From Paenibacillaceae bacterium (GTDB lineage: Bacteria > Bacillota > Bacilli > Paenibacillales > Paenibacillaceae), in contig REGQ01000028.1 of the NCBI GenBank assembly GCA_004134985.1, positions 22,793-86,792 on the forward strand: a DNA stretch of 64,000 nt, in the 5' to 3' direction. This document shows, piece by piece, positions 35,984 to 44,402 of the stretch; the stretch's first letter is position 1, and each line of letters starts with the position of its first letter. The translations under genes and the position numbers were made by a program. The notes beneath the pieces were generated by a model that saw only the letters and a list, made by a program, of their open reading frames with translations, did not search any database and was not told the DNA's origin.

Positions 35984-36178
35984 CGCTCTAACGCTTGCCA
36001 CAGATCTTAATTGGCTACAAATGGACGTTTTAGAATTCTAACGCTTACCAGAAAGCTTATTAACCATTTTGGCTATCAAAATCGAGGGTTTTCACCGAAA
36101 TAGCGTTACCCAGTTTCCTTAGAATTTTTAAAGTGTTAGATTTAGCAAAATAGCGCTTGTCATCAGCGTTAGAATAAT
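35984..36178 (-). repeat. ~200-bp interspersed repeat, copy A (inverted)
   Basis: Read on the minus strand, this aligns along its length with the repeats at 52393-52594 and 61790-61991. Shared blocks include CTAACGCTTGCCACA, AAATAGCG and CATCAGCGTTAGAAT. It is the most diverged of the three copies. Confidence 0.7.
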
Positions 36179-36253
36179 TTCTTGTGTTTCCTCAATCACT
36201 CACCGCAGCCGAACAACGATGAAATACGGGTTTAAAAAATTTAATATAATAAT

Positions 36254-36284
36254 TACCCCACGGCCTACCGCCTCCCGCGGGGTA
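36254..36284 (-). terminator. Terminator of the pyrE-HAD operon
   Basis: TACCCCACGG (36254-36263) pairs with CCGCGGGGTA (36275-36284) at 9 of 10 positions. On the minus strand the stem is followed by an A/T-rich stretch ending in TTTTTT. It lies just past the stop of the HAD hydrolase gene. Confidence 0.7.
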
Positions 36285-36303
36285 TCTTCAGCAAATTAAT
36301 ATA

Positions 36304-36906
36304 TCACGGCAGCATTCGGGAATTATATAGTTCCCCAGCCACCGCGCTCGTCCACATTCCCTCCCGGTCGGCCACAATGGTCTGCCAACCAAGCTTCTTG
36401 GCCGGGGGAAAATTCTTTTCCTGATCGTCCACATAGATAATAATAGACTGACTTGAGGTTAGATGGTCTTGCACAATGCTGTAAATACGAGGATCAGGCT
36501 TGCAGCAGCCCACTTCACTGGAAATCGTAACGCTCTTTATATAAGGGAGGAGAGGGGTAATGACAGGTGTCACCCACTCGTGACGATGATTGCTCAGCAA
36601 GTGGATGTCAGCCAACTGGCTCCAAGCGGCAAGCTGTCCCGACGCAGGCAGCAAGGACAGATGTCCGGAAACGAGCGGCCGGCCGAATGAGGGATCAAAC
36701 GCCGGGAAATGCCCTTGCAGCCAAACCCAAAACTCCGGTTCGGAAACGGCACCTGTCCAAAGCATTTCACGGGCGTCTTTTTTGAAGAACGTCCGCAATT
36801 CGTCGATGGAAGCATTGGCACGGACAGCCAAATGCTGCCAGAGAAGCGGCGGAAAATTGGTGGCGATGACCCCGGCAATGTCAAGGACAAGCTGCGGCCG
36901 TCTCAT
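36304..36906 (-). CDS. HAD family hydrolase
   Basis: This 200-residue phosphatase-like protein has a HAD core: nucleophile Asp9 in 'LDIAGVIA', motif II Ser in 'HLLSNHR', motif III Lys in 'CCKPDPRIY' and acidic motif IV in 'YVDDQEKN'. The position two after the nucleophile is Ala, not the usual general-acid Asp. That also occurs in YihX-like members but may weaken phosphatase activity. ATG at 36906 overlaps the upstream histidine phosphatase stop by 4 bases. It is the last gene of the operon. Confidence 0.88.
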   Translation of the reverse strand: MRRPQLVLDIAGVIATNFPPLLWQHLAVRANASIDELRTFFKKDAREMLWTGAVSEPEFWVWLQGHFPAFDPSFGRPLVSGHLSLLPASGQLAAWSQLADIHLLSNHRHEWVTPVITPLLPYIKSVTISSEVGCCKPDPRIYSIVQDHLTSSQSIIIYVDDQEKNFPPAKKLGWQTIVADREGMWTSAVAGELYNSRMLP

Positions 36907-37478
36907 CGTTCGCTCCAAACCCGCTCTACTGCTTCCAACCTCTCGCCGTCAAAGGTCATCAAGTAAATATCTGGCTTGGACGTCTGCTGCCAGAAGTCGA
37001 AGCCATATTCCGCGCTGTAATAGTTCATAATAATCGTCATGATATTGCCGTGGGTACCGATCACGATCGTTTGGCCCCGATATTGTGCAAGCAGCTGCTC
37101 GATAATCGGAACCGCCCGCTGCTGTGCTTCACGGGTCGTCTCCCCGCCAGCAAGGGCGTAATCCAAATCGGTAAAGGAGCGCTCGATCGCTGCCAGCAGC
37201 TCCTCCCATGGCGCCTTGTAGTCCAACCCTTTTATTGCACGTTCCCGCAGCTCCGCAAATTCCACAATCGGCAGCCCCCGATCAAGCGCCAAGTCACGCA
37301 CGGTATCTACTGCGCGCGTATAATGGCTTGAGGCGATGCAATCTACCCCCACCCCTTCGAAGAAACCGACAATTCGTTTGGCCTCTTCCCGACCTTCCGG
37401 GGATAATCCTCTTGTTTCCTCCTGTCCAAATGCAAACGGCGATTCCGCATGCCGTACCATATACAGCCGTGTTGTCAT
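36903..37478 (-). CDS. Histidine phosphatase family protein (PGM-like)
   Basis: This 191-residue phosphatase of the phosphoglycerate-mutase superfamily has the phospho-acceptor His in 'MVRHAESP' near residue 9, 'SSHYTRAVDT' (second Arg), and the second active His in 'VIGTHGNI' near 143. It is a cytoplasmic enzyme of unknown substrate. It overlaps the HAD gene and lies 27 bases after the PPP phosphatase. Confidence 0.9.
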   Translation of the reverse strand: MTTRLYMVRHAESPFAFGQEETRGLSPEGREEAKRIVGFFEGVGVDCIASSHYTRAVDTVRDLALDRGLPIVEFAELRERAIKGLDYKAPWEELLAAIERSFTDLDYALAGGETTREAQQRAVPIIEQLLAQYRGQTIVIGTHGNIMTIIMNYYSAEYGFDFWQQTSKPDIYLMTFDGERLEAVERVWSER

Positions 37479-37505
37479 AGCGTATCTCTCCTAAGCAATT
37501 TTGGA

Positions 37506-38207
37506 TTATTGGATGTGCATCGCACTGTATACCTTATTTTCACGAATGAGACAATTGAGCTGCATTCCGTAAGCACAGCCGCCATCGATACCAATCTTGC
37601 CGTCCGCAAACCAGACATCTGCGGAGTCATGAAGGTCAGCTGTTCTTGTATGGCCAAAGACGATCGTCTTGCCTGTGCGATTGGGCGAATGATAGAAGGC
37701 GTCCTTAATATACATAAAGTCATGCTCAGATTGTTCTTTCCAATCAGGTACCAAAGGGTTGATGCCAGCATGCACGTAGATGTGATCATGATCTTCATAA
37801 TAGAGCGGAAGCTGTCCCAGAAACTCAATATGTCTCATATAGTTCTTGCCAAGAAATAATTTTGCTTCCTGCAGCGCTTGATCCGTAATCTCATCGCCTG
37901 CAAACCCGCAGTAGCTGCGCAGTGTCGCCAAACCGCCATGCATCCTAAACTTGGCTGCCACTTCCTCCCGGTCGGTCTGAACCAGATCAACCAGACGCTG
38001 ATCATGGTTGCCGCGCAGGGCAATCGCTCCGTTCGCTACCAATTCAATCACTTTCTCCACCGTCTCTTTGCTATGGGGACCCCGATCAACATAATCGCCG
38101 AGCAGCAGCAATTTATCTTTTGCCGGGTTATACGCTGCCAACTCCAGCAGTTCTGTCAACTGTGCAACACATCCATGGATATCACTAATCATCAGTATTC
38201 TGTCCAC
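37506..38207 (-). CDS. PPP-type metallophosphoesterase (Ap4A hydrolase/PrpE-like)
   Basis: This 233-residue phosphoesterase has the PPP signature: 'SDIHGC' near residue 8, 'LLGDYVDRGP' near 36, 'LRGNHDQ' near 67 and 'VFGHTRT' near 190. Relatives act as serine/threonine protein phosphatases or symmetric dinucleoside tetraphosphatases. The neighbouring HIT gene makes a dinucleotide substrate plausible. GTG at 38207 follows a G-rich ribosome binding site and overlaps the HIT stop by one base. Confidence 0.88.
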   Translation of the reverse strand: MDRILMISDIHGCVAQLTELLELAAYNPAKDKLLLLGDYVDRGPHSKETVEKVIELVANGAIALRGNHDQRLVDLVQTDREEVAAKFRMHGGLATLRSYCGFAGDEITDQALQEAKLFLGKNYMRHIEFLGQLPLYYEDHDHIYVHAGINPLVPDWKEQSEHDFMYIKDAFYHSPNRTGKTIVFGHTRTADLHDSADVWFADGKIGIDGGCAYGMQLNCLIRENKVYSAMHIQ

Positions 38208-38626
38208 TATATCCCCCCCTGAAAGCCAGCCAGCAGCATGCTTTGCACTTCTCTCAATGTTCGACTGGTTCTGAATTCATCCTTCGGCTCCGACCAGCTG
38301 AATCCGTCACCGGTGTATCTCGGAATGAGATGCATATGATAATGTCCCAAATCATTGAAGATACCGCCATTTTGGCAGATCGTAATGCCATCGGGCTTCA
38401 CAGTCTGCTTGAGCAATCTCGACATCGCCGTTGAAGCGCGCATAATCGCCCCCTGTGTCGCTTCATCGATTTCTTCGACATCAAGATAATGCTGTTTTGG
38501 CAAAATGAGCAGATGGCCCTCATTGAATGGCGCAATGTCCAATACGCACACAATCAGCTCATTTTCATAAATAACATGCACCCCAGCTTCAAGCTGATTG
38601 GCAATTCTGCAGCCCAGACAGTTCAT
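38207..38626 (-). CDS. HIT family hydrolase
   Basis: This 139-residue protein has the histidine triad 'HYHMHLIPRY' near residue 95, and an N-terminal 'CLGC' that could bind zinc. HIT proteins hydrolyse AMP conjugates or diadenosine polyphosphates. It overlaps the P-loop gene by 4 bases and the PPP phosphatase by one. Confidence 0.93.
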   Translation of the reverse strand: MNCLGCRIANQLEAGVHVIYENELIVCVLDIAPFNEGHLLILPKQHYLDVEEIDEATQGAIMRASTAMSRLLKQTVKPDGITICQNGGIFNDLGHYHMHLIPRYTGDGFSWSEPKDEFRTSRTLREVQSMLLAGFQGGI

Positions 38627-39165
38627 CCGTGCATACCCCTTTCGCGATTTATAGTGCCATTTGCATTGTCAATTACCTGTTGTATAATACGCACTGTCTC
38701 GTGCCGATTTCTAACAACATGCCGCTTCCCCTGAAATGCCTCTGTCACTTTCAATAAGCTTTCCAGGTCATAGCCGTGGTTCCACTTCACGATCATTTTG
38801 ACCAAATTGCCGAACGTTTGCTTGTAGTTCCATAACTCAATTCCGGTGCGTGACTTAATAAACCGCTTGATTATGCGATAATCGCGCACATAGACATTGG
38901 GCTGCAGTATAAAAATCAGATCAGCCTGCCGCACCGTCGAAAGCGTCCACTCCTGATACTGTGCCCCTTCGACAATCCAGGCCGCTTGCGAGACAATGGC
39001 CTGCAAATTCGTATCCCGCACTGCCTGTGGATACTTCAGTCCTGTTTCATCACGCTTCCAGATGACATTATCCAGCTCATAATAAGGAAGATCATACGAC
39101 AGAGACAGCGCCTTCGCCAAGGAGGACTTGCCACTGCCGCATGGGCCGATTATTCTAATCTTTAT
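38623..39165 (-). CDS. P-loop kinase-like protein (topology-modulation type), abnormal start
   Basis: About 180 residues. The Walker A motif 'GPCGSGKSS' lies before the first in-frame TTG, so the gene must begin upstream. It is followed by 'LPYYELDNVIWKRD', typical of adenylate-kinase-like 'topology modulation' ATPases. No ATG, GTG or TTG occurs between the in-frame stop (39172-39174) and the P-loop. The best in-frame start is ATA at 39165, 10 bases after AAGGGG. Alternatively, one extra A in an AAA run has split the frame from an ATG at 39176. It lies 20 bases after pyrE and overlaps HIT. Confidence 0.75.
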   Translation of the reverse strand: MKIRIIGPCGSGKSSLAKALSLSYDLPYYELDNVIWKRDETGLKYPQAVRDTNLQAIVSQAAWIVEGAQYQEWTLSTVRQADLIFILQPNVYVRDYRIIKRFIKSRTGIELWNYKQTFGNLVKMIVKWNHGYDLESLLKVTEAFQGKRHVVRNRHETVRIIQQVIDNANGTINRERGMHG

Positions 39166-39185
39166 CTGTCTTCATCCCCTTCTGG

Positions 39186-39716
39186 CTAGTTATCCGATGC
39201 AGCCCGGATCAACTGCTCCATCTTGAAGAGCGAGTGCACGCGCAGCCCGATGTCCTCCAGTTTCCGTCTTCCTTCCGGGTCCCGCTCGATGACGCAGATG
39301 ACATCCTCAACAATCGCTCCAGCCGCTCGTAAATCATTCGTGCTCAAAATAACCTGTCCGCCCGTTGTAATCACATCTTCGATCACGCAGACCCGTTTGC
39401 CCGAAATGCTGGCTCCTTCGGCCAATTTGCACGTCCCGTATGGTTTTGCAGTTTTTCGCACGAACGCAGCGGGAATTCCCGATTGCAGCGAAAGCGCCGT
39501 CGCGATTGGAATGCCGCCCATTTCAAGACCAGCCAACACTTCTACTCCAGCGGGAAGCAGCACTGTTAGCTGCTTGGCTATTTCGGACAGGACAGCAGGG
39601 TTGGCTTCAAACAAATACTTGTCAAAATACTCACTTGATACCTGTCCGGAACGCAGTGTAAACGTACCGTTCAAATGCGCGATATGATAGATATCTTTTG
39701 CCAGATTACTAATCAT
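39186..39716 (-). CDS. pyrE: Orotate phosphoribosyltransferase
   Basis: This 176-residue enzyme transfers ribose-5-phosphate from PRPP to orotate, giving OMP in pyrimidine synthesis. The PRPP-binding motif 'VCVIEDVITTGGQV' is near residue 112, the N-terminal 'FTLRSGQVSSEYFDK' is the orotate-site signature, and 'RKTAKPYG' is the flexible loop. It is shorter than enterobacterial PyrE but normal for the short form. It heads a six-gene overlapping operon without other pyr genes, so it may be a second copy or a salvage relative. Confidence 0.88.
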   Translation of the reverse strand: MISNLAKDIYHIAHLNGTFTLRSGQVSSEYFDKYLFEANPAVLSEIAKQLTVLLPAGVEVLAGLEMGGIPIATALSLQSGIPAAFVRKTAKPYGTCKLAEGASISGKRVCVIEDVITTGGQVILSTNDLRAAGAIVEDVICVIERDPEGRRKLEDIGLRVHSLFKMEQLIRAASDN

Positions 39717-39908
39717 CCTTGTTAATCCTCCCCAAGTGTGGCTGCATGTGATGTAAATCCGATATGTAATAACCTTCCAATTATAATATGATCAGGTCAG
39801 GCGGGACAATAGTCTGATTCGCGCATTATGGCATCCATGTTGCGATGAATGACGGATTGACAGATAGAAGCTGGCGAAGTACCATACAGTTAAAAATGGG
39901 GTGAGGAC

Positions 39909-40175
39909 ATGGGCAAGAAAAAGAAACCGTCTGCAGCTTCAGCGCCTGCATCCGCTTCGGAAGCCAAACCCGCCACGCTGAAGGATTTGTTGAATCCAGA
40001 GGTGATCGGCAAGTTGATGGCGCAAGCCAATGAAGCAAAGGCAGCGGAGGCGCAGCAAAAGGATGCGGCGCGCAAACAGGCAGAGGAAAACCGCAAGGCC
40101 GAGCAGAAGCGGCTTGAGGGCAACTTCGAGTATTTATTGGACAACAGCGAGATGGATTGGAAAAAGTTCAAATAA
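39909..40175 (+). CDS. DUF3886 (YqkE-like) small protein
   Basis: This 88-residue, highly charged protein has a Lys-rich start, an Ala/Pro linker, a long Ala/Glu/Lys coiled-coil-like helix (~40-72), and the family's end 'FEYLLDNSEMDWKKFK'. GGGGTGAGG precedes the ATG. It is a Bacillales family of unknown function and stands alone between divergent and convergent neighbours. Confidence 0.85.
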   Translation: MGKKKKPSAASAPASASEAKPATLKDLLNPEVIGKLMAQANEAKAAEAQQKDAARKQAEENRKAEQKRLEGNFEYLLDNSEMDWKKFK

Positions 40176-40197
40176 TCCGTTGATCATCATTACAGGC

Positions 40198-40235
40198 GTG
40201 TAGTTGACTGCCAACACGTATCGCCTCACCGCTTG
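40198..40235 (+). repeat. Short interspersed repeat, copy 1
   Basis: A ~38-bp sequence with core GACTGCCAACACG and TCGCCTCACCGC recurs at 52208-52245 and 60992-61030. Here it fills the gap between convergent genes. Confidence 0.65.
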
Positions 40236-40242
40236 CCGGCTG

Positions 40243-41208
40243 TCATGTTGCGCTCCCTTCGGACCGCTCATATTTGGCCAGCAGCCCGGCTAGCAGCTGT
40301 TTCATGCAATCGATAAGCTCCGGTGGTTCTTTGACCTCGGCTTCCTGGCCCAACCCGATGAAAAATTTGGCGAAGTAGGGGATTTCACTGCTAGGGATAT
40401 GATGATCGAGCAGCCCGCTGCCGTCTTGCTGGACATGAAGCTTCGGAGCAGGACACAATTCCGCCTCGCATCGCTGCACGCCTTCCCTGCTCAGTTCCAC
40501 CACAAAACGAACTGCTGTATGCTTTTCCTTCGTATAAGAACGCCAGTTGCCCAAATGAATATGGCGATGATCCAGTGCAGCAGCTGCCGGCTGCTCCTCA
40601 GTCAACTGGATGCGGTCGCACCGGAACAGTCGAAAGTCTGCGCGGGTGAAGCAGTAAGCAGGGCAATACCACAGGCCATTGGACGCATAGATGCCCACCG
40701 GCTGGATTTCCCTGCGTGAATCCGCTGTTTTGGACCCGTAGACGATAGATAGCGGCTGCTGACCAATCGCCGCATTCATCAAGCGGGACAGGTTCGAGGC
40801 AGGGAGCTGCCGCATCGGCGCGAAAAAATCGACCCGGTTCTTCATCTCGTCGATCCGGTCGCGGACATCGCCAGGCATATAATAATAAAACTTGTCCAAT
40901 GCGGACGAAGACTCCGTCTCGAAGGGAAGGGTGTAGTAGTGCCGCAGCGCATGACTGGCAAAAAACATCGCCACCGCTTCCTCTTCCGTAAAAGCAATCG
41001 GCGGCAGCACCCGTTCATTGAGCACCTGATAACCGCCATGCGGGCCAACTTCCGAATATAACGGGACCCCAAGTTCACTAAGCTCTTGCAAATCCCGAAG
41101 AATGGTTCGCGATGAGACGTCAAACTGCGCGGCAAGCTCCCTCACAGTAAACCTGCGCATCCGGTTGACGGTCATCATCAGTTCCATCAGGCGTTTAGAT
41201 TTGGACAT
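40243..41208 (-). CDS. WYL-domain HTH regulator (YafY type)
   Basis: This 321-residue regulator has an N-terminal HTH_11 domain ('FTVRELAAQFDVSSRTILRDL', ~20-40) and a WYL domain (~140-220, 'LSIVYGS', 'ALWYCPAYC'-type segment) with a C-terminal extension. WYL regulators sense small ligands or nucleic acids. A perfect TGACA-N5-TGTC dyad lies on its promoter, suggesting autoregulation; a similar one precedes the DinB-like gene at 44403. Confidence 0.9.
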   Translation of the reverse strand: MSKSKRLMELMMTVNRMRRFTVRELAAQFDVSSRTILRDLQELSELGVPLYSEVGPHGGYQVLNERVLPPIAFTEEEAVAMFFASHALRHYYTLPFETESSSALDKFYYYMPGDVRDRIDEMKNRVDFFAPMRQLPASNLSRLMNAAIGQQPLSIVYGSKTADSRREIQPVGIYASNGLWYCPAYCFTRADFRLFRCDRIQLTEEQPAAAALDHRHIHLGNWRSYTKEKHTAVRFVVELSREGVQRCEAELCPAPKLHVQQDGSGLLDHHIPSSEIPYFAKFFIGLGQEAEVKEPPELIDCMKQLLAGLLAKYERSEGSAT

Positions 41209-41232
41209 AATTGCTCCTTTATTGTTAATAAT

Positions 41233-41254
41233 GACAACTGTTGTCGCTATTATA
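41233..41254 (-). promoter_or_regulatory. Operator and -10 element of the WYL regulator gene
   Basis: The perfect dyad GACAACTGTTGTC (41233-41245) lies just downstream of a TATAAT -10 box (41254-41249 on the minus strand) and 25 bases before the start codon. The -35 is weak. The position fits autorepression. Confidence 0.55.
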
Positions 41255-41274
41255 CACTACAACCACGAATTAAA

Positions 41275-41303
41275 GCCCCCCATCCGGAATCGGACAGGCG
41301 GGC
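41275..41303. terminator. GC-rich hairpin upstream of the WYL gene
   Basis: GCCCCCC (41275-41281) pairs with GGCGGGC (41297-41303), 6 of 7 positions. On the minus strand it is followed by TTTAATT. It lies between the WYL gene start and the end of the glycosidase gene, so it could end the glycosidase transcript only by read-through from upstream; its role is unclear. Confidence 0.3.
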
Positions 41304-41354
41304 GTTAATGCCGCTGAAGCACAGCTCATATGCTTCGATTATTCAATTTACTTC

Positions 41355-44114
41355 CTATTCCATCTTATCCACCATCACAAACAACGGCCGCTCGCTTACA
41401 TTAACTGTTGTTGTATTGCCGCTTGCGATCGTCAACGTAGAGGACACGCCATTTGTATTGCCGTTCGTCAGCGTCACCAAGGTCGCAGCAGTCGGAGTGG
41501 CTTGCAACTGCAAGGAATAGCCGCTCACTGTCGTATTATTGCTAGTCGGGCACCAAACAACATAGGCCCCCTTGCCTGTGACAGCATCTTTAAATTTGTA
41601 AATTTTCACATTGGCATTTCCTGATGACTGCTCGCCAATGTAACTCATCCCGGTCAGACGGTTTTTCAAGGTATATACATAATACCAGGATATTTTCGGT
41701 ACCCATCCTGTCTCTTTGCTGCTGGTCAGGCCGCTTGACGAATACTGCGTCATGTCATTTGCATCGACATCCCTAAGCATATACATCGCAGCTTTATCGA
41801 TGCCTGCTGCCGCTGCCGCAAGATACGAACGTACCAGCCAATCCGCCTGCACTTCATATCTGGATGTGCTCCCGATCGCAGGGGCGCGCTGCGGTGAAGC
41901 AGCGTTGGTATCATAGCCAAACTCCGTCAGCCAAACTTCCTTGCCCGGCAAATAGCGATTGCGATAGTCGGTCAGCTTCTCCAGCCTTCCCTTGAGTCCG
42001 TCTGCCTCTGGGCTGATTCCGACAGAACCGGTCATCTGTTCCGTACCGTCACTGCTGTAATGGTGGAAATTGAGCACATCGAACGGGAAGCTTCCGTCGC
42101 GATTGTATTCCGACCAGAACTTCAGCGCCTTGACATAATTCAAATTAAGCCCCGCCTGACCGGACATCACAAGCTTGGCATTCGGATCGGCGTTTTTGAC
42201 GCCGGCTGCAGTGCCCATGGTGCCGCGGTGTCCGTCATAGTCTGCGCTGGACATTGCAGCGTATTCATACGGCGTGAAGTAGGCCGCTCTGCCTGACCAC
42301 CACTTGTCGTGTTCATTCCAGTTCTCAAAGTAGCGCAGCGTGTTCAAGCCTGTGCTGCGCGGCTGGTCAGCAGCCAGCTTCAGCTTGCTGTCGGCAACCG
42401 CTGTACTCCCATAACGCGCTGCATACTGGAACATGTGGTCAGCATGCTCCACATAGGAGGATGGCAGCAGCGGATTGTTGCCCGATGCGACTGGTTTATC
42501 CTGACTTCCCGTTGTCAGCCAGCCGACACTGCCCTGAATGGCAGGCGAAACCGTAATGCCCAGCGCCTTCAGCCCGCTGTAGTAGGCGTCGAAGTTCCAT
42601 CCTCCGCCCGCATAGCTTGGGTTGAACTTATTTTCATTATTCGGGTAAATGCTGTACCCCGCTTCGCTCGAATCACCCTCATCCCAGTTCCAGTTATGAT
42701 ACTCCCTCACAAACCCGGCAACCTGCATCCGTTCAAACGGGTCATCAATGAACGCATTGATACCGATGAGTTGATCCATTGTCGGGAATGGGTGCGCTGT
42801 TGGCTCCGGCGGATTCTCCGGTGTGCCAATACGCGTTCCATAGAGCACCACTTCGTTAACACTAATGTTTTCATTAGGGATGACAATCCGGACAAAACGG
42901 GTTATCACCGAGACCGGATGGGCTTTCCAGGCATTGTAATCGCTCATGTCATCGACAAACTCTGTATGCCAACTAAAAGGGGTGCCGGTCATGACTTCCA
43001 CATTGCCGCTTCCTGTCCCATCGTACAGATAGATATCTGTCAACTCGTAATCAGCGCCAAGATCAATTACGACGCTCGCCGGCAAATAAATCGTGTTATA
43101 GCCAATATCCCATTTGGTTACCGGACTTCCTCCTGTGCCCCCCTTGGGATTGCCGGCCAATCCCTGTTCATCAATCAGGCGGCCGGGGTCGCCAATCGTC
43201 GCCTCGTTGAGCAGCATTGCAGGCGTCAGCGTAAGTTTCCCGCCGCCTCCGCTGCCTGAAGGGGCTGTTGTACGGTAAACGATATTGGACAAGCCTGACA
43301 CATTAAGTGCCTCATCGCGTGTTTTAATGGCAACATAGTAGGTTGTGTTTGGCGTTAATCCGGACAGTGTGTAGTTTTGCGTTGTTCCGGCAGCTGCCGG
43401 AGCAGGCACACCGCTCGCCAGGGTCGCGCTAGCCCAATTGCCTTCCGTAATATTCGCCGTGCTGTAGCGAATTTCATACGCAGCAGCAGTCCCGATATTG
43501 CCGTCATCGCCAGGCGCGGTCCAGGATAGCGGTATGGCTGATGAAGTCGCTGTCCCTGCCAGCAAGTTAGCAATGGATGCCGGTGCGGTTGTGTCGCCTC
43601 CGCCTCCTCCTTCGGGCGTCCCATACAACACAATTTCGCCGACATTGGAGCTTGGCCCAGTACGCGTGACCCGCAAATATTGCGTTGTCACATTAACTGC
43701 ATGCCCTTTCCAGGTCATGTAATCGTTCAATGGATCTGTAAAGAGTACCGTCCAGCTTCCTGGCGATCCCGTCGAAATGACGACACTGCCAATATCATTG
43801 ACATCATATAAGTAGATGTCGGACAGACGATATGGCTGCCCAAGATCAATATAGGCGCTCGCCGGATAATCGCCTGCCCCCCATCCTGGAAACCAGGTGC
43901 TGGTCGCTGCGCCCCCGGTGCCGTTTTTGGGATCGCCAGCTGCGCTCTGCTCGTCAACGAGCATTCCCGCATCGCCTTTTCCCGACTCGTTCGTCACCAT
44001 TGCAGATGTTAGAGACAGCTTGACTCCGTCCGCATGCGCAGGCTGGGGAACCGCCATCAAGCATACCGACAATACGGCTATTAACAGCATTGCTATTACT
44101 TTTTTAGCCCTCAT
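41355..44114 (-). CDS. Secreted modular glycoside hydrolase with two discoidin-like domains
   Basis: This 919-residue secreted enzyme has a signal peptide (1-28, ending 'AHA') and a discoidin-like module (~33-168). An FN3 domain (~177-285) and a second discoidin-like module (~292-431) follow, then a Pro-rich linker. The C-terminal clan-A-like catalytic domain starts near 445. Likely acid/base Glu601 ('FENWNEHDKWW') and nucleophile Glu731 ('VWLTEFGYDT') are visible, followed by a small beta domain. I cannot place it in a numbered GH family with confidence. The ATG at 44114 follows GGAG. It probably attacks a polysaccharide outside the cell. Confidence 0.85.
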   Translation of the reverse strand: MRAKKVIAMLLIAVLSVCLMAVPQPAHADGVKLSLTSAMVTNESGKGDAGMLVDEQSAAGDPKNGTGGAATSTWFPGWGAGDYPASAYIDLGQPYRLSDIYLYDVNDIGSVVISTGSPGSWTVLFTDPLNDYMTWKGHAVNVTTQYLRVTRTGPSSNVGEIVLYGTPEGGGGGDTTAPASIANLLAGTATSSAIPLSWTAPGDDGNIGTAAAYEIRYSTANITEGNWASATLASGVPAPAAAGTTQNYTLSGLTPNTTYYVAIKTRDEALNVSGLSNIVYRTTAPSGSGGGGKLTLTPAMLLNEATIGDPGRLIDEQGLAGNPKGGTGGSPVTKWDIGYNTIYLPASVVIDLGADYELTDIYLYDGTGSGNVEVMTGTPFSWHTEFVDDMSDYNAWKAHPVSVITRFVRIVIPNENISVNEVVLYGTRIGTPENPPEPTAHPFPTMDQLIGINAFIDDPFERMQVAGFVREYHNWNWDEGDSSEAGYSIYPNNENKFNPSYAGGGWNFDAYYSGLKALGITVSPAIQGSVGWLTTGSQDKPVASGNNPLLPSSYVEHADHMFQYAARYGSTAVADSKLKLAADQPRSTGLNTLRYFENWNEHDKWWSGRAAYFTPYEYAAMSSADYDGHRGTMGTAAGVKNADPNAKLVMSGQAGLNLNYVKALKFWSEYNRDGSFPFDVLNFHHYSSDGTEQMTGSVGISPEADGLKGRLEKLTDYRNRYLPGKEVWLTEFGYDTNAASPQRAPAIGSTSRYEVQADWLVRSYLAAAAAGIDKAAMYMLRDVDANDMTQYSSSGLTSSKETGWVPKISWYYVYTLKNRLTGMSYIGEQSSGNANVKIYKFKDAVTGKGAYVVWCPTSNNTTVSGYSLQLQATPTAATLVTLTNGNTNGVSSTLTIASGNTTTVNVSERPLFVMVDKME

Positions 44115-44320
44115 CTTGCCTTGACTCCTTTCCATTCTGTGAAATTGGTGTTGAGTTCGGAACAGCACGGAATTGTTGCCTGCCTCCCTTCTTATTCATG
44201 AACCTTAGCGCTGTTTAATTTAAGTATGAATGCTCAATAATGTCCAAGTATATAGTCTTATTTCTACATCGATGCTCTTTTCTTACGCACTTGCCAACCG
44301 GGAAAATATATTTTTTACTA

Positions 44321-44352
44321 TGACAAGTTCTGTCACCATTAAGCGCTACAAT
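44321..44352 (+). promoter_or_regulatory. Dyad and -10 box upstream of the DinB-like gene
   Basis: TGACAAGTTCTGTCA (44321-44335) is a TGACA-N5-TGTCA dyad in the -35 region. TACAAT (44347-44352) is a likely -10. The spacing matches the dyad at the WYL regulator promoter. Confidence 0.45.
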
Positions 44353-44402
44353 AGAGTTCATGACCCGCCCTAACAATATAAAACGAAATGGAGCGATTAA
44401 AC

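Larger units (their letters stand above)
35611..36303. other. 693-bp gap between convergent genes; no supported gene
   Basis: Open frames here lack ribosome binding sites and resemble no family I know. The right half holds copy A of the ~200-bp interspersed repeat (35984-36178) and then a terminator hairpin (36254-36284). The left half (35640-35980) is GC-rich with no clear pattern beyond short repeats of the CTGTACTG type. Confidence 0.6.

Noticed and set aside
35626..35991. Plus-strand frame of 121 codons in the gap after the AraC gene
   Set aside because: TTG start without a ribosome binding site, unusual Cys/Met composition and no recognisable family; its end runs into repeat copy A.
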